64,000 bases of DNA from positions 2,511,001 through 2,575,000 of the forward strand of contig NZ_CP049742.1 of assembly GCF_015482585.1 (NCBI RefSeq), written 5' to 3'. Shown piece by piece: positions 27,145 through 35,093 of this stretch (within the stretch, counting starts at the first letter, position 1; each line of letters starts with the position of its first letter). The notes below the pieces were generated by a model, which saw only the letters and a list, made by a program, of their open reading frames with translations, had not been told where the DNA came from and made no database searches. Made by a program: the position numbers and the translations under genes. The stretch comes from Mangrovibacillus cuniculi. GTDB taxonomy: Bacteria > Bacillota > Bacilli > Bacillales > R1DC41.

Positions 27145-27321
27145 ATGTTGATAAAAAGTGTTCTATTAGTAGGTAGTTTAGTAAGTGGAGGAGCAGAAGA
27201 AGAACAAACAGAGAAAGTGAATCCTCCTATCCTAGTACAGCAAGAAGAATCACCAACAACAGTAGGAACCATGTGGATTCCGTATGATCACGATCCTGAT
27301 TGGTTTTATAAAAAACCATAA
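27145..27321 (+). CDS. Small exported or surface peptide (58 residues), unknown
   Basis: The frame begins MLIKSVLLVGSLVSGGAEEE and ends DPDWFYKKP. The first 14 residues are hydrophobic after one Lys, like a short signal or membrane segment. An acidic, Pro-containing tail with WIPYDHDPDW follows. AAGGGGGAAG precedes the ATG, and a terminator follows at once, so it is a plausible stand-alone gene. It is divergent from the MPKTG surface protein. No family is recognised. Confidence 0.6.
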   Translation: MLIKSVLLVGSLVSGGAEEEQTEKVNPPILVQQEESPTTVGTMWIPYDHDPDWFYKKP

Positions 27322-27324
27322 AAA

Positions 27325-27353
27325 AAGCTCCAGGATCATCTGGAGCTTCTTTT
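27325..27353 (+). terminator. Intrinsic terminator after the 58-residue gene
   Basis: AAGCTCCAG and CTGGAGCTT pair perfectly and are followed by a T-rich tract. It may also end the sucrose operon on the minus strand. Confidence 0.8.
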
Positions 27354-27361
27354 CATTCTTC

Positions 27362-28804
27362 TTATGATTCCAACTCCCACATCGCAAAGCTTGCACCAAG
27401 CTCTCCTTTTGTAGTAATGGTTACGAACGGATCATCTCCTTGAGGGAAGATACGAGCTGTAAATACCTCTTCTCCTCCATTAACGAATACCTCAATAGAA
27501 GATGTATCTCGAAACACTTGAATATCTGTTACGTTTTCGACTGGACATTGGCGCTTTTCCCATAAGCCGTCTACATAGCTCACTCTTTCTAAAGTTGCCA
27601 TTTTTGTCTGCTTATTATAAGAGAATCTCGCAGCACCTGACCACTCCACAGCAAACCAGTCACCGTCTAACGAGATATCGTTTAGTTGCAACTCATGGGC
27701 GTCTGCTGCTTCAAACGTTAACGTCGAACCCTCTAACTCAATCTGCTGCTCCCGTGGTGTTCCTAAACGAAGTTCTTCTAGTTCTTTTACTGGTAGTTGA
27801 TAAATTTTATCCTGCACGATCTTTATCTCACGTGGTATTGTCATGCAGTGAATCCAGCCGTGTTTTATGGTTGGATGTTCTTGCTCATGTTGATCTGGGA
27901 CACTCATCCACGCTACTAAAACTCTGCGTCCGAACTCATCTTCTGTTGTTTGTGGTGCGTAAAAATCAAAACCTCGATCTAACTCATGAAACGCACCGAA
28001 CGTATAACTCGCATCCGTTGCGTTAAACTCTCCCATAACATACCCTGCTTGGTAAACATTTTGATATTTCCACTCTTGCGCTTCTAATCCTTGTGGGGAA
28101 AAAACAAGTACGTCTTTTTGGTCTAATCGGAATAGATCCGGACATTCAAACATGTATCCAAAATCACCTAGAGAGTCCTTCCCTCCACCAGCAATTATTC
28201 GTTCATGTTTCCACTCCATCCCATCTATAGAAGAAAGTAATGCTACCGCTCCTTTCTCCTCTTTTGTCTGAGCGCCGACTACCATAAAGTACTTTCCATC
28301 CTGACTCCACACTTTTGGATCGCGGAAATGAGGCGTGTATTCTTCTGGCAGCTCTACGACAGGACCTTTTTTATCAAAACGTAGCCCATCTTTCGAAATA
28401 GCTAAACACTGATAGGTACTTCTTTCGTTTTTCTCATTTTTCAAGTTACCCGTGTAGTACAACCAAAGCTCGTCCTCTTTCGAAATAGCACTCCCTGAGT
28501 AGCAACCATTTTTTTCAAACCATTCAGAAGGAGTTAGCGCAATATCTTCGTGTTTCCAGTTTACTAGATCTTTGGAAGTAAAATGCCCCCAGAATTTTGC
28601 TCCATGGTCGGTCTTAAAAGGCATCCATTGATAGAAAAGGTGATATGTCCCTTTCCAGTGAATCCATCCATTTGGATCATTTAATAAACCTACTGGAGGC
28701 ATCACATGGAATTTCAAGCGATATGAATCACTTTCCACTACGTCTTTCTTCTCTTCTACTGCTTTCCACGCTGCATCTCTTAATTGCTGATCGTTTACTG
28801 ACAT
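27362..28804 (-). CDS. scrB: Sucrose-6-phosphate hydrolase (GH32)
   Basis: Cleaves sucrose-6-phosphate to glucose-6-phosphate and fructose in the cytoplasm. The five-bladed propeller motifs are present: LLNDPNGWIHWKGTYHLFYQ near residues 39-58 (nucleophile Asp in NDPNG), FRDPKVW near 160 and ECPDLF near 216, which holds the acid/base Glu. A beta-sandwich domain follows. At 480 residues it has normal length, and AAGGAGGATC precedes the ATG. It is the last gene of the sucrose operon. Confidence 0.95.
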   Translation of the reverse strand: MSVNDQQLRDAAWKAVEEKKDVVESDSYRLKFHVMPPVGLLNDPNGWIHWKGTYHLFYQWMPFKTDHGAKFWGHFTSKDLVNWKHEDIALTPSEWFEKNGCYSGSAISKEDELWLYYTGNLKNEKNERSTYQCLAISKDGLRFDKKGPVVELPEEYTPHFRDPKVWSQDGKYFMVVGAQTKEEKGAVALLSSIDGMEWKHERIIAGGGKDSLGDFGYMFECPDLFRLDQKDVLVFSPQGLEAQEWKYQNVYQAGYVMGEFNATDASYTFGAFHELDRGFDFYAPQTTEDEFGRRVLVAWMSVPDQHEQEHPTIKHGWIHCMTIPREIKIVQDKIYQLPVKELEELRLGTPREQQIELEGSTLTFEAADAHELQLNDISLDGDWFAVEWSGAARFSYNKQTKMATLERVSYVDGLWEKRQCPVENVTDIQVFRDTSSIEVFVNGGEEVFTARIFPQGDDPFVTITTKGELGASFAMWELES

Positions 28805-28816
28805 AGGAGATCCTCC

Positions 28817-29773
28817 TTAGCTTCGCTGAAGTCGATTTTGTACTTCTTCTAATGTAGGTAAAGCTGTCATCGCACCTTTTGTCGATGCTGCAAGTGCACC
28901 GGAAACCGCTGCAAAGCGAGCCATTTCGGCTGCTTCTTCTGAAGTTAGTTCGGTTATATCACCATCAAATTCATGTACACCGTAAAGAATGCTTGATACA
29001 AAAGCATCTCCAGCTCCAGTTGTATCAACTGTTTTTACTTTCATCGCAGGTACTTTCTTGCTGCCATCTTTCGTAAACACATAACTTCCTTCAGACCCTA
29101 AGGTAACTAATAGGAAAGGAATCTCATAGCCCTCTAGTTTTTTGACACCTGTATCCATATCTTTTTCACCCGTTAGAAATTCTAATTCTTCTTCAGAGAT
29201 CTTTACAACATCTGCATGTCCCATCATCGAAAGAATCGTATCGCGCGCTTGTTCTTCAGAAGGCCATAAGTTCAGACGTAAATTAGGATCATACGAAATA
29301 ACCATGCCCGATTCTTTTGCTAACTGTACCGCGTGTTGAGTAGCTTCTACTGAAGGACCGCTAATCATCGATATAGAACCGAAGTGAAGGATTTTATGCG
29401 AAGTAAACTCTTGCTCATTAATATCCCCCGCTTCCAGGAAACGATCTGCTGATGGTTCTATGTAAAAATCAAAGCTCCGTTCACCGTTTTCAGCAAGAGT
29501 TACAAAAACCGCTCCTGTACGCACATCTTTTGTAAAAGACATTTGAGACGTTTCCACACCAAAAGATGCTAGTGTCTCTTTCATAAACTTCCCAAGAACA
29601 TCCTCTCCAACTTTACCTAAAAAGCTAGATTTCGCTCCAAGTCGTGCTACACCAACAGCCACATTTGCAGGGGCACCACCAGGACTTTTTTGATAAGTTG
29701 TGTTTGTATCATCTAATGGAATAAAGTCAATTAATGCTTCTCCTAGAGAAATAACACCGTTCTTCTTCACCAC
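28817..29773 (-). CDS. scrK: Fructokinase (PfkB family)
   Basis: Phosphorylates the fructose released by ScrB. The ribokinase-fold motifs GGAPANVAVGVARLG near residue 32 and DTTGAGDAF near 250 (catalytic Asp) are present. At 318 residues it is normal. It starts with tandem GTG codons after GGGAGG, and either can be used. It is 12 bp from scrB and about 165 bp from sacP, with a hairpin between, so expression may be partly attenuated relative to sacP. Confidence 0.92.
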   Translation of the reverse strand: MVKKNGVISLGEALIDFIPLDDTNTTYQKSPGGAPANVAVGVARLGAKSSFLGKVGEDVLGKFMKETLASFGVETSQMSFTKDVRTGAVFVTLAENGERSFDFYIEPSADRFLEAGDINEQEFTSHKILHFGSISMISGPSVEATQHAVQLAKESGMVISYDPNLRLNLWPSEEQARDTILSMMGHADVVKISEEELEFLTGEKDMDTGVKKLEGYEIPFLLVTLGSEGSYVFTKDGSKKVPAMKVKTVDTTGAGDAFVSSILYGVHEFDGDITELTSEEAAEMARFAAVSGALAASTKGAMTALPTLEEVQNRLQRS

Positions 29774-29881
29774 TTATTCCTCCCTCGAATTCTTTATTTA
29801 TATTTTACCTCAAACCGTATCAGCCAAACCAACCACCCTCTCTTCTAAAGGAAAGGGGTTACAGCTCCTATAAACAAACAA

Positions 29882-29910
29882 TCCTTATCGGAGGCTTCCT
29901 CCGATAAGGA
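29882..29910 (-). terminator. Hairpin between sacP and the fructokinase gene
   Basis: A perfect 13-bp stem (TCCTTATCGGAGG with CCTCCGATAAGGA) around a 3-nt loop is followed on the minus strand by TTGTTTGTTT. It is probably a partial terminator or an mRNA stabiliser inside the operon. Confidence 0.7.
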
Positions 29911-29938
29911 ATCGTACTTACTGTATGAGGAAGGACTA

Positions 29939-31306
29939 TTATTTCTCTTCCTTCCAACCAAGTAATAGTGTAGCTAAAAACGCACCTACAACAGCGATGA
30001 TAAATGCAATTCCGTACTGCAATGGGTTATTAGCAATTGCAAACATCGGAATACCAGTTAAACCAATACCGTTTGCTTTTACGCCCATTAATACCACGTA
30101 TCCTCCACCTAATGCTCCACCGATTGCAGCACCGATAAATGGACGGCGGTATTTCAAGTTAACCCCGAAGATTGCTGGTTCTGTAATACCTAAGAAAGCT
30201 GATACGGCAGCTGGAAGTGCAATTTCTTTTGTTTTCTTGTTTTTCGTACGGAAGAAAACAGCGACTGTTGCTCCACCCTGTGCTACGTTTGCCATAGCCC
30301 AAATTGGTAGTAAGTAGTTACCACCTGCATTTAAAAGCTCTGCTTCTATTGCATGGAAACTGTGATGAACGCCAGTTAAAACAATTGTTGAGTATAATCC
30401 TCCAAAGATTAACCCAGCAATAGGACCAACTGTATCATATAAGAAGTTTAAGGTCGTGGTTATTCCCTCACCTAAAATACGTCCAGCCGGACCAACAACC
30501 ATTAATGCGATAAATCCAGTGAATATAACCGTTAAGAAAGGTGTAACTAGTAAATCTACAACATTAGGGATGACTTTACGTAATCCTTTTTCAATTTTAG
30601 ACATGATATAGACAACAAGTAGTACAGGTATTACTGTACCTTGGTATCCTAACATTTCAACATTTAATCCAAATACTTGAATGCTCTCCGGTGATGCGTT
30701 GGAAAGTCCCCAAGGATTTAATAGTGCAGGGTGAGTCATAATTCCACCAAGTACAGCACCTAAATAGGGGTTTCCTCCAAACTCTTTAGCAGCAGAAAAA
30801 CCAATAAGAATTGGTAAGATGATAAATGCTGCAGAAGAGAACATATCTAACATGGTATATAGTCCACTTGTGGCATCTACAATTTCATAAGTCTTAAACA
30901 AACCTAGAAGACCCATTAACATACCCGCTGCTACGATTGCCGGGATAATTGGTACGAAAATATTCGAAAGTGTCCTTGCAAAGCGTGCAAATGGATTCAT
31001 CTTTCTCTTCGCAGCATCACTATGATTAGCTGGCTTTTCGTCTCCGCCTTCCACATTTGCACCAACCATTGGGCCAAATTCAGCATACACTTTGTTTACT
31101 GTACCTGTTCCAAAGATAATTTGGTATTGTCCAGAGCTAGAAAACGCTCCTTTCACTCCATCTAACTCTTCTATTGTACTTTGGTCAATCTTACTTTCGT
31201 CATCTATCACTAGACGTAGACGAGTAGCACAGTGTGTCGCACTGATGACGTTTTCTTTTCCGCCTAACGCTTGAACTAACTTTTCTGCAACCTCGCGATG
31301 GTTCAT
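29939..31306 (-). CDS. sacP: Sucrose-specific PTS EIIBC component
   Basis: Membrane permease that imports and phosphorylates sucrose. The EIIB domain comes first (phosphorylatable Cys in SATHCATRLRLV, residue 26). The EIIC domain of the glucose superfamily follows from about residue 105, with ITEPAIFGVNLKYRRPF near 380. There is no EIIA domain, so it must borrow a glucose-type EIIA, as B. subtilis SacP does. Length is 455. The upstream RAT/terminator and the linked scrB and scrK define the substrate. Confidence 0.95.
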   Translation of the reverse strand: MNHREVAEKLVQALGGKENVISATHCATRLRLVIDDESKIDQSTIEELDGVKGAFSSSGQYQIIFGTGTVNKVYAEFGPMVGANVEGGDEKPANHSDAAKRKMNPFARFARTLSNIFVPIIPAIVAAGMLMGLLGLFKTYEIVDATSGLYTMLDMFSSAAFIILPILIGFSAAKEFGGNPYLGAVLGGIMTHPALLNPWGLSNASPESIQVFGLNVEMLGYQGTVIPVLLVVYIMSKIEKGLRKVIPNVVDLLVTPFLTVIFTGFIALMVVGPAGRILGEGITTTLNFLYDTVGPIAGLIFGGLYSTIVLTGVHHSFHAIEAELLNAGGNYLLPIWAMANVAQGGATVAVFFRTKNKKTKEIALPAAVSAFLGITEPAIFGVNLKYRRPFIGAAIGGALGGGYVVLMGVKANGIGLTGIPMFAIANNPLQYGIAFIIAVVGAFLATLLLGWKEEK

Positions 31307-31448
31307 GCGAAATTCCCCCTTCTTATTTGTGTATCGCTTTCATTTACAAGAATGAAGACTGGTGTACGGATGACATAATAATTACTTATTAGCATTCCCT
31401 AAAGCTGTGAAAGCATAAAATTTATGTGATAATTACTGTAAAGACACA

Positions 31449-31530
31449 AAAAAGACCTAAGCTGTACCGAGATATGGGTAGGTCAAACTAGACGATCTAC
31501 CTATGTCGTCGAATACATCTTAGGTCTTGC
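31449..31530 (-). terminator. Antitermination-controlled leader terminator of sacP
   Basis: On the minus strand AAGACCTAAG pairs with CTTAGGTCTT followed by TTTTT. The stem encloses about 57 nt that hold a second hairpin (ATAGGTAGATC with GACCTACCCAT). Its 5' arm overlaps the RAT, so the two folds exclude each other. Confidence 0.85.
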
Positions 31531-31552
31531 CTGCATTACCAGTCACAATCCT
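31523..31552 (-). promoter_or_regulatory. RAT (ribonucleic antiterminator), SacT/SacY type
   Basis: The minus strand reads AGGATTGTGACTGGTAATGC followed by AGGCAAGACC. As I remember the B. subtilis sacPA RAT, this is almost identical to it. It is the binding site for the antiterminator encoded just upstream. Confidence 0.9.
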
Positions 31553-31574
31553 GCGGTATGAAGTTGATGGTTCC

Positions 31575-31603
31575 AGTATACGAATCGTAAACGCTTTCGT
31601 CAA
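31575..31603 (-). promoter_or_regulatory. Promoter of sacP with overlapping cre
   Basis: TTGACG and TATACT are exactly 17 bp apart on the minus strand. A cre-like CGAAAGCGTTTACG (12 of 14 consensus positions) fills the spacer at 31,586-31,599, so CcpA would repress it. Confidence 0.75.
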
Positions 31604-31648
31604 TAGATGAAACCTATTTCTTGTCGAAACTTGTAGAATACTGATTGT

Positions 31649-32473
31649 TCACTTCATTAAACGCTGAATATGCAATGCTATATACGCAATTTCTGTATCA
31701 GGAAAATGGTACTGCTCATCTTCTCGTAAAGAAATAATGATTTCTTTCGCACATTGATAAGCCTCTTGATACTTTTCTTTGATAAGTTCTAACATATCTT
31801 CGTCTATCGGATGAAATTCTTCCCCTTGCTCGATGCGATGAAGCGCAAAACGCAGATGGGTAATTAACCTCTGATAGTTGATAGACTCTTCCTCAATACG
31901 AATTTGTAGCTTCTCTTCTATTTGCTCCACAAACTCTCTCATAATCGTTGCTTGCTTCAACGATTCGTTCATAGAAGGAGCGTCCATCTTGGCCGTATGG
32001 ATATGAAGAGCAATATGTGCCACTTCATCTTCAGGTATCTCCACACCGATTTCTTCTCTAATCAATTCTTTCGCCCACATACCTATTTCATATTCTTTTC
32101 GATACAATGTACGAATTTCATTTAATAGCTTATTGTGTATAACAAATCCATTGGCCATTCTTTCTAAGGCAAAAGATAGGTGATCCGTAAGAGCAATATG
32201 TATGTGATCACTTAGTGGAGCAGAAAGTTCTCTTTCTGCCTGACTGATGATTTTTTCTGCCAAATCAATATGCTTTTCCGGCACCGTAGCTAAAAGTTGC
32301 TGAAATTTTTCTGACGAGTTTGCATGCATGATAAAGATTTTCTCTATTTTATCTCTCGGAATAATATCATTGTTTCGCTTTCCAAATGCAATCCCTTTTC
32401 CCATCACAATCTTTTCTTGCGGCCCATCTACCACTACAACAGCGTTATTGTTTAGAATACGAAAAATCCTCAT
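31649..32473 (-). CDS. sacT: BglG-family transcription antiterminator (SacT type)
   Basis: RNA-binding antiterminator that opens the sacP leader when sucrose is present. The N-terminal CAT domain (MRIFRILNNNAVVV to about residue 55) is followed by PRD1 with HIHIALTDHLSFALERM and HIALHIHTA, and PRD2 with HLRFALHRIEQGEEF and ALHIQRLMK. The PTS-phosphorylated His positions in both PRDs appear intact. AGGAGGAG precedes the ATG. It is encoded right before its own target leader. Confidence 0.93.
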   Translation of the reverse strand: MRIFRILNNNAVVVVDGPQEKIVMGKGIAFGKRNNDIIPRDKIEKIFIMHANSSEKFQQLLATVPEKHIDLAEKIISQAERELSAPLSDHIHIALTDHLSFALERMANGFVIHNKLLNEIRTLYRKEYEIGMWAKELIREEIGVEIPEDEVAHIALHIHTAKMDAPSMNESLKQATIMREFVEQIEEKLQIRIEEESINYQRLITHLRFALHRIEQGEEFHPIDEDMLELIKEKYQEAYQCAKEIIISLREDEQYHFPDTEIAYIALHIQRLMK

Positions 32474-32523
32474 GTTCTCCTCCTAACCCTCTGGCAGATG
32501 GGTAAAATCACTTCTCAGTCTCC

Positions 32524-33384
32524 CTATTTCTCCAGAAATTTATTGACGATATACCCTACGCCACTTTCTCTGTTGGATAACGTTTGATAAGCACAGTACT
32601 GTTTTATTGGTTCAGCTGCATTACCCATGGCTACAGGTATACCCACTGCCTTCATCATCGATAAATCATTAAAGTTGTCGCCAATCGCCATGGTGTCTTT
32701 TAGAAGGAGATTATGTTTTTCTACGTACTTCTTCAACGCAATCCCCTTTTGAGCATGTAGACTATTTACTTCAATATTATCGCTACCTGATGAACTTATC
32801 GCTAAATTAGGAATCTCACGTAAAGCTATATTCGCATTGTCTAACGACTGATCTTTTCTGGAGAAAGCCAGGAATTTATAGATCGTTACGTCATCATTGT
32901 TAAATAAAGTATCATAGCCTTCTACTTCTTTTATATCGCTCTCTTTGAATCGTTCTAGCGCTTTCTTTTCTACCTCTTCTTTTGGTACTTCTGGATTGGC
33001 TGTTAAAAAGATATCCACCAAAACATCTACGCCACGTTGCTCATTTTCTGTGTAGGTACCATGACTTGTATACACTTCAAAATAAATATCTTCCTCACGA
33101 AGAATGGACGCAGCACGCATAGATTCTTCCACACCCATACCGTTCATCTCTATGATTGTGCCGTCTGGCTCTCTAATTTCTGCTCCATTTACACAAATAA
33201 GAGGTACTCTCAAACCAGCTTCTTGTAAAACATTCTTCGCTTCCACGTAGGAACGGCCTGTCGCAACCACTACGTGAACACCTTTTTCGATAGCATTCAA
33301 TAAAGCCAAGCGATTTTGTTCTGTAATCTCTTGATGTTGATTCAATAAAGTTCCGTCCATATCTGTTGCTATACACATTACCAT
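32524..33384 (-). CDS. Cof-type HAD phosphatase
   Basis: Cytosolic HAD-superfamily phosphatase with a type IIB cap. Motif I is ATDMDGTLL near residue 6, motif II VVATGRS near 39, and motif IV GDNFNDLSMM near 237. Its substrate is probably a sugar phosphate. It lies 50 bp before sacT with no terminator between, so it likely shares the sacT transcript and may relieve sugar-phosphate stress; this role is inference. Confidence 0.9.
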   Translation of the reverse strand: MVMCIATDMDGTLLNQHQEITEQNRLALLNAIEKGVHVVVATGRSYVEAKNVLQEAGLRVPLICVNGAEIREPDGTIIEMNGMGVEESMRAASILREEDIYFEVYTSHGTYTENEQRGVDVLVDIFLTANPEVPKEEVEKKALERFKESDIKEVEGYDTLFNNDDVTIYKFLAFSRKDQSLDNANIALREIPNLAISSSGSDNIEVNSLHAQKGIALKKYVEKHNLLLKDTMAIGDNFNDLSMMKAVGIPVAMGNAAEPIKQYCAYQTLSNRESGVGYIVNKFLEK

Positions 33385-33520
33385 GTCAAATCGCCCCTTT
33401 ATGATAGTAGTATCTGTATTGTACCACGATGATCTCTTACACTAACAGTTTTGGCTCTGCGTAATTCTATTCAAGGATATTATTTTCACGATACTTCCTG
33501 TCTTTCCTTTCAAACAAAAG

Positions 33521-33535
33521 TGTAAAGCGCTTACA
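33521..33535. promoter_or_regulatory. cre-like site upstream of the yjiH-like gene
   Basis: TGTAAAGCGCTTACA is a near-perfect palindrome; 12 of 14 bases fit the cre consensus in either register. It overlaps the -35 box, so CcpA would repress. Confidence 0.6.
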
Positions 33536-33559
33536 AGGTAATGATACTTGTGATACAAT
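33531..33559 (+). promoter_or_regulatory. Promoter of the yjiH-like gene
   Basis: TTACAA and TACAAT are separated by 17 bp. The start of transcription would be near 33,566, giving a leader of about 130 nt. Confidence 0.65.
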
Positions 33560-33612
33560 AGTTTTCGGAATGTTTCGTCTATATAGAGATTAGTGAAACC
33601 AGTAGATTTATT

Positions 33613-33663
33613 CACATTATTGTATTAAAATAAGACGAGTTTTTATTTTTATACAATAATGTG
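33613..33663 (+). promoter_or_regulatory. Long hairpin in the leader of the yjiH-like gene
   Basis: CACATTATTGTAT (33,613-33,625) and ATACAATAATGTG (33,651-33,663) pair perfectly. The enclosed AAAATAA and TTATTTTT add more pairs. No T-run follows, so it is not a simple terminator. It ends 35 bp before the start codon. Confidence 0.6.
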
Positions 33664-33697
33664 TTATATATATACATTCATTAAAGGAGGAACGATT

Positions 33698-35047
33698 ATG
33701 AAATCTACAAAAGGATTAAGCCTATTTATTATCCCTTCCCTGATAGGAATCATCCTATTTATGATTCCTCTACCTTATGACGGAGGATTTACCATACCAG
33801 TAGCTATTCTGTCCAATGAATTAGGGGCATTACTGGGTAACTCTGTACCTACTATCATGACTTGGTTAATCATTATTACAGCTATCTTAACCATCGTTTT
33901 TACGATTAAAGTAAAAGCAGACCCTAATGCTTTTGAACAATACCCATTCTTTAAAGGGCTATTTGCCGTAAACCTTGTTTGGGTCATTACTCGTATCATT
34001 GGAGCAATATTTGCTGCGATGACACTTTGGCAAATTGGACCTAAAGAAATTACAGGGGAGTACACGGGCGGATTACTCCTTTATGAATTGCTACCTATTC
34101 TATTCACAGTCTTTTTATTTGCCGGCCTATTTTTACCGCTTCTATTAAATTTCGGGTTATTAGAATTATTCGGTACACTTTTATCTAAATTTATGAGACC
34201 CATCTTTAAACTACCGGGTCGTTCATCCATTGATGCCTTAGCTTCTTGGTTAGGAGACGGCACTATTGGCGTTTTATTAACTAGTAAACAATACCAAGAA
34301 GGATTTTATACAAAAAGAGAAGCTGCTGTCATTGGGACAACTTTCTCTGTTGTATCTATTACATTCACTATCGTTATCTTAGAAAAAGTTGAACTATCTA
34401 GTTACTTCTTTTCCTTCTATGGAACCATCGTTTTAGCTGGAGTTGTTGCAGCCATAATAATGCCGCGCATTCCTCCTTTATCTACAAAAGCAAACACGTA
34501 TGTAACAGAAGTAGATTCAGATGGAAAGGAAGAAGATATTCCAGAAGGCAAAGGTCGTTTTGCACATGGAATCGAATTAGCTGTTGAACGTGCAGAGAAA
34601 AACACGAGTGTACGTGAGTTCTTGAAAGACGGCGGAAAAAATATTCTAGACATGTGGATGGGTGTTGCACCAGTCGTAATGGCCTTTGGTACCATTGCCG
34701 TCGTTATTGCGGAAACAACGCCTGTTTTCACTTACTTAGGAATGCCATTCGTTCCTCTATTAGAACTTCTGCAAGTTCCAGAAGCTAATAAGGCTGCTGA
34801 GACCGTTGTGATCGGTTTTGCAGATATGTTCCTACCGGCAATCTTAATTTCGGAAGTACAGTCAGAGCTAACTAGGTTTATCGTTGCAGCATTGTCCGTT
34901 ACGCAGTTAATTTACATGTCAGAGGTTGGTGGGCTATTACTAGGGTCAAAAATTCCTGTGAATTTTAAAGACTTAGTATTAATTTTCTTACTTCGCACAT
35001 TAATTACGTTGCCAATTATCGTGGGTATGGCTCATTTAATTTTCTAA
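33698..35047 (+). CDS. YjiH family membrane protein (nucleoside-recognition/gate domains)
   Basis: A 449-residue integral membrane protein with about ten helices and two gate-type segments (near LASWLGDGTIGVLLTSKQYQ and MFLPAILISEV). Such proteins are thought to be transporters; the substrate is unknown. The frame extends upstream to 33,659, but the ATG at 33,698 after AAAGGAGGAACG is correct. A cre-overlapped promoter implies that a good carbon source represses it. Confidence 0.85.
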   Translation: MKSTKGLSLFIIPSLIGIILFMIPLPYDGGFTIPVAILSNELGALLGNSVPTIMTWLIIITAILTIVFTIKVKADPNAFEQYPFFKGLFAVNLVWVITRIIGAIFAAMTLWQIGPKEITGEYTGGLLLYELLPILFTVFLFAGLFLPLLLNFGLLELFGTLLSKFMRPIFKLPGRSSIDALASWLGDGTIGVLLTSKQYQEGFYTKREAAVIGTTFSVVSITFTIVILEKVELSSYFFSFYGTIVLAGVVAAIIMPRIPPLSTKANTYVTEVDSDGKEEDIPEGKGRFAHGIELAVERAEKNTSVREFLKDGGKNILDMWMGVAPVVMAFGTIAVVIAETTPVFTYLGMPFVPLLELLQVPEANKAAETVVIGFADMFLPAILISEVQSELTRFIVAALSVTQLIYMSEVGGLLLGSKIPVNFKDLVLIFLLRTLITLPIIVGMAHLIF

Positions 35048-35052
35048 TAAAA

Positions 35053-35090
35053 AGGGTGCAGAGTTTATAAATTTACTCTGCACCCTCTTT
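35053..35090. terminator. Bidirectional terminator between yjiH-like and kinase genes
   Basis: A perfect 12-bp stem (AGGGTGCAGAGT with ACTCTGCACCCT) has T-rich tails on both strands. It serves the convergent genes on each side. Confidence 0.85.
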
Positions 35091-35093
35091 ATA

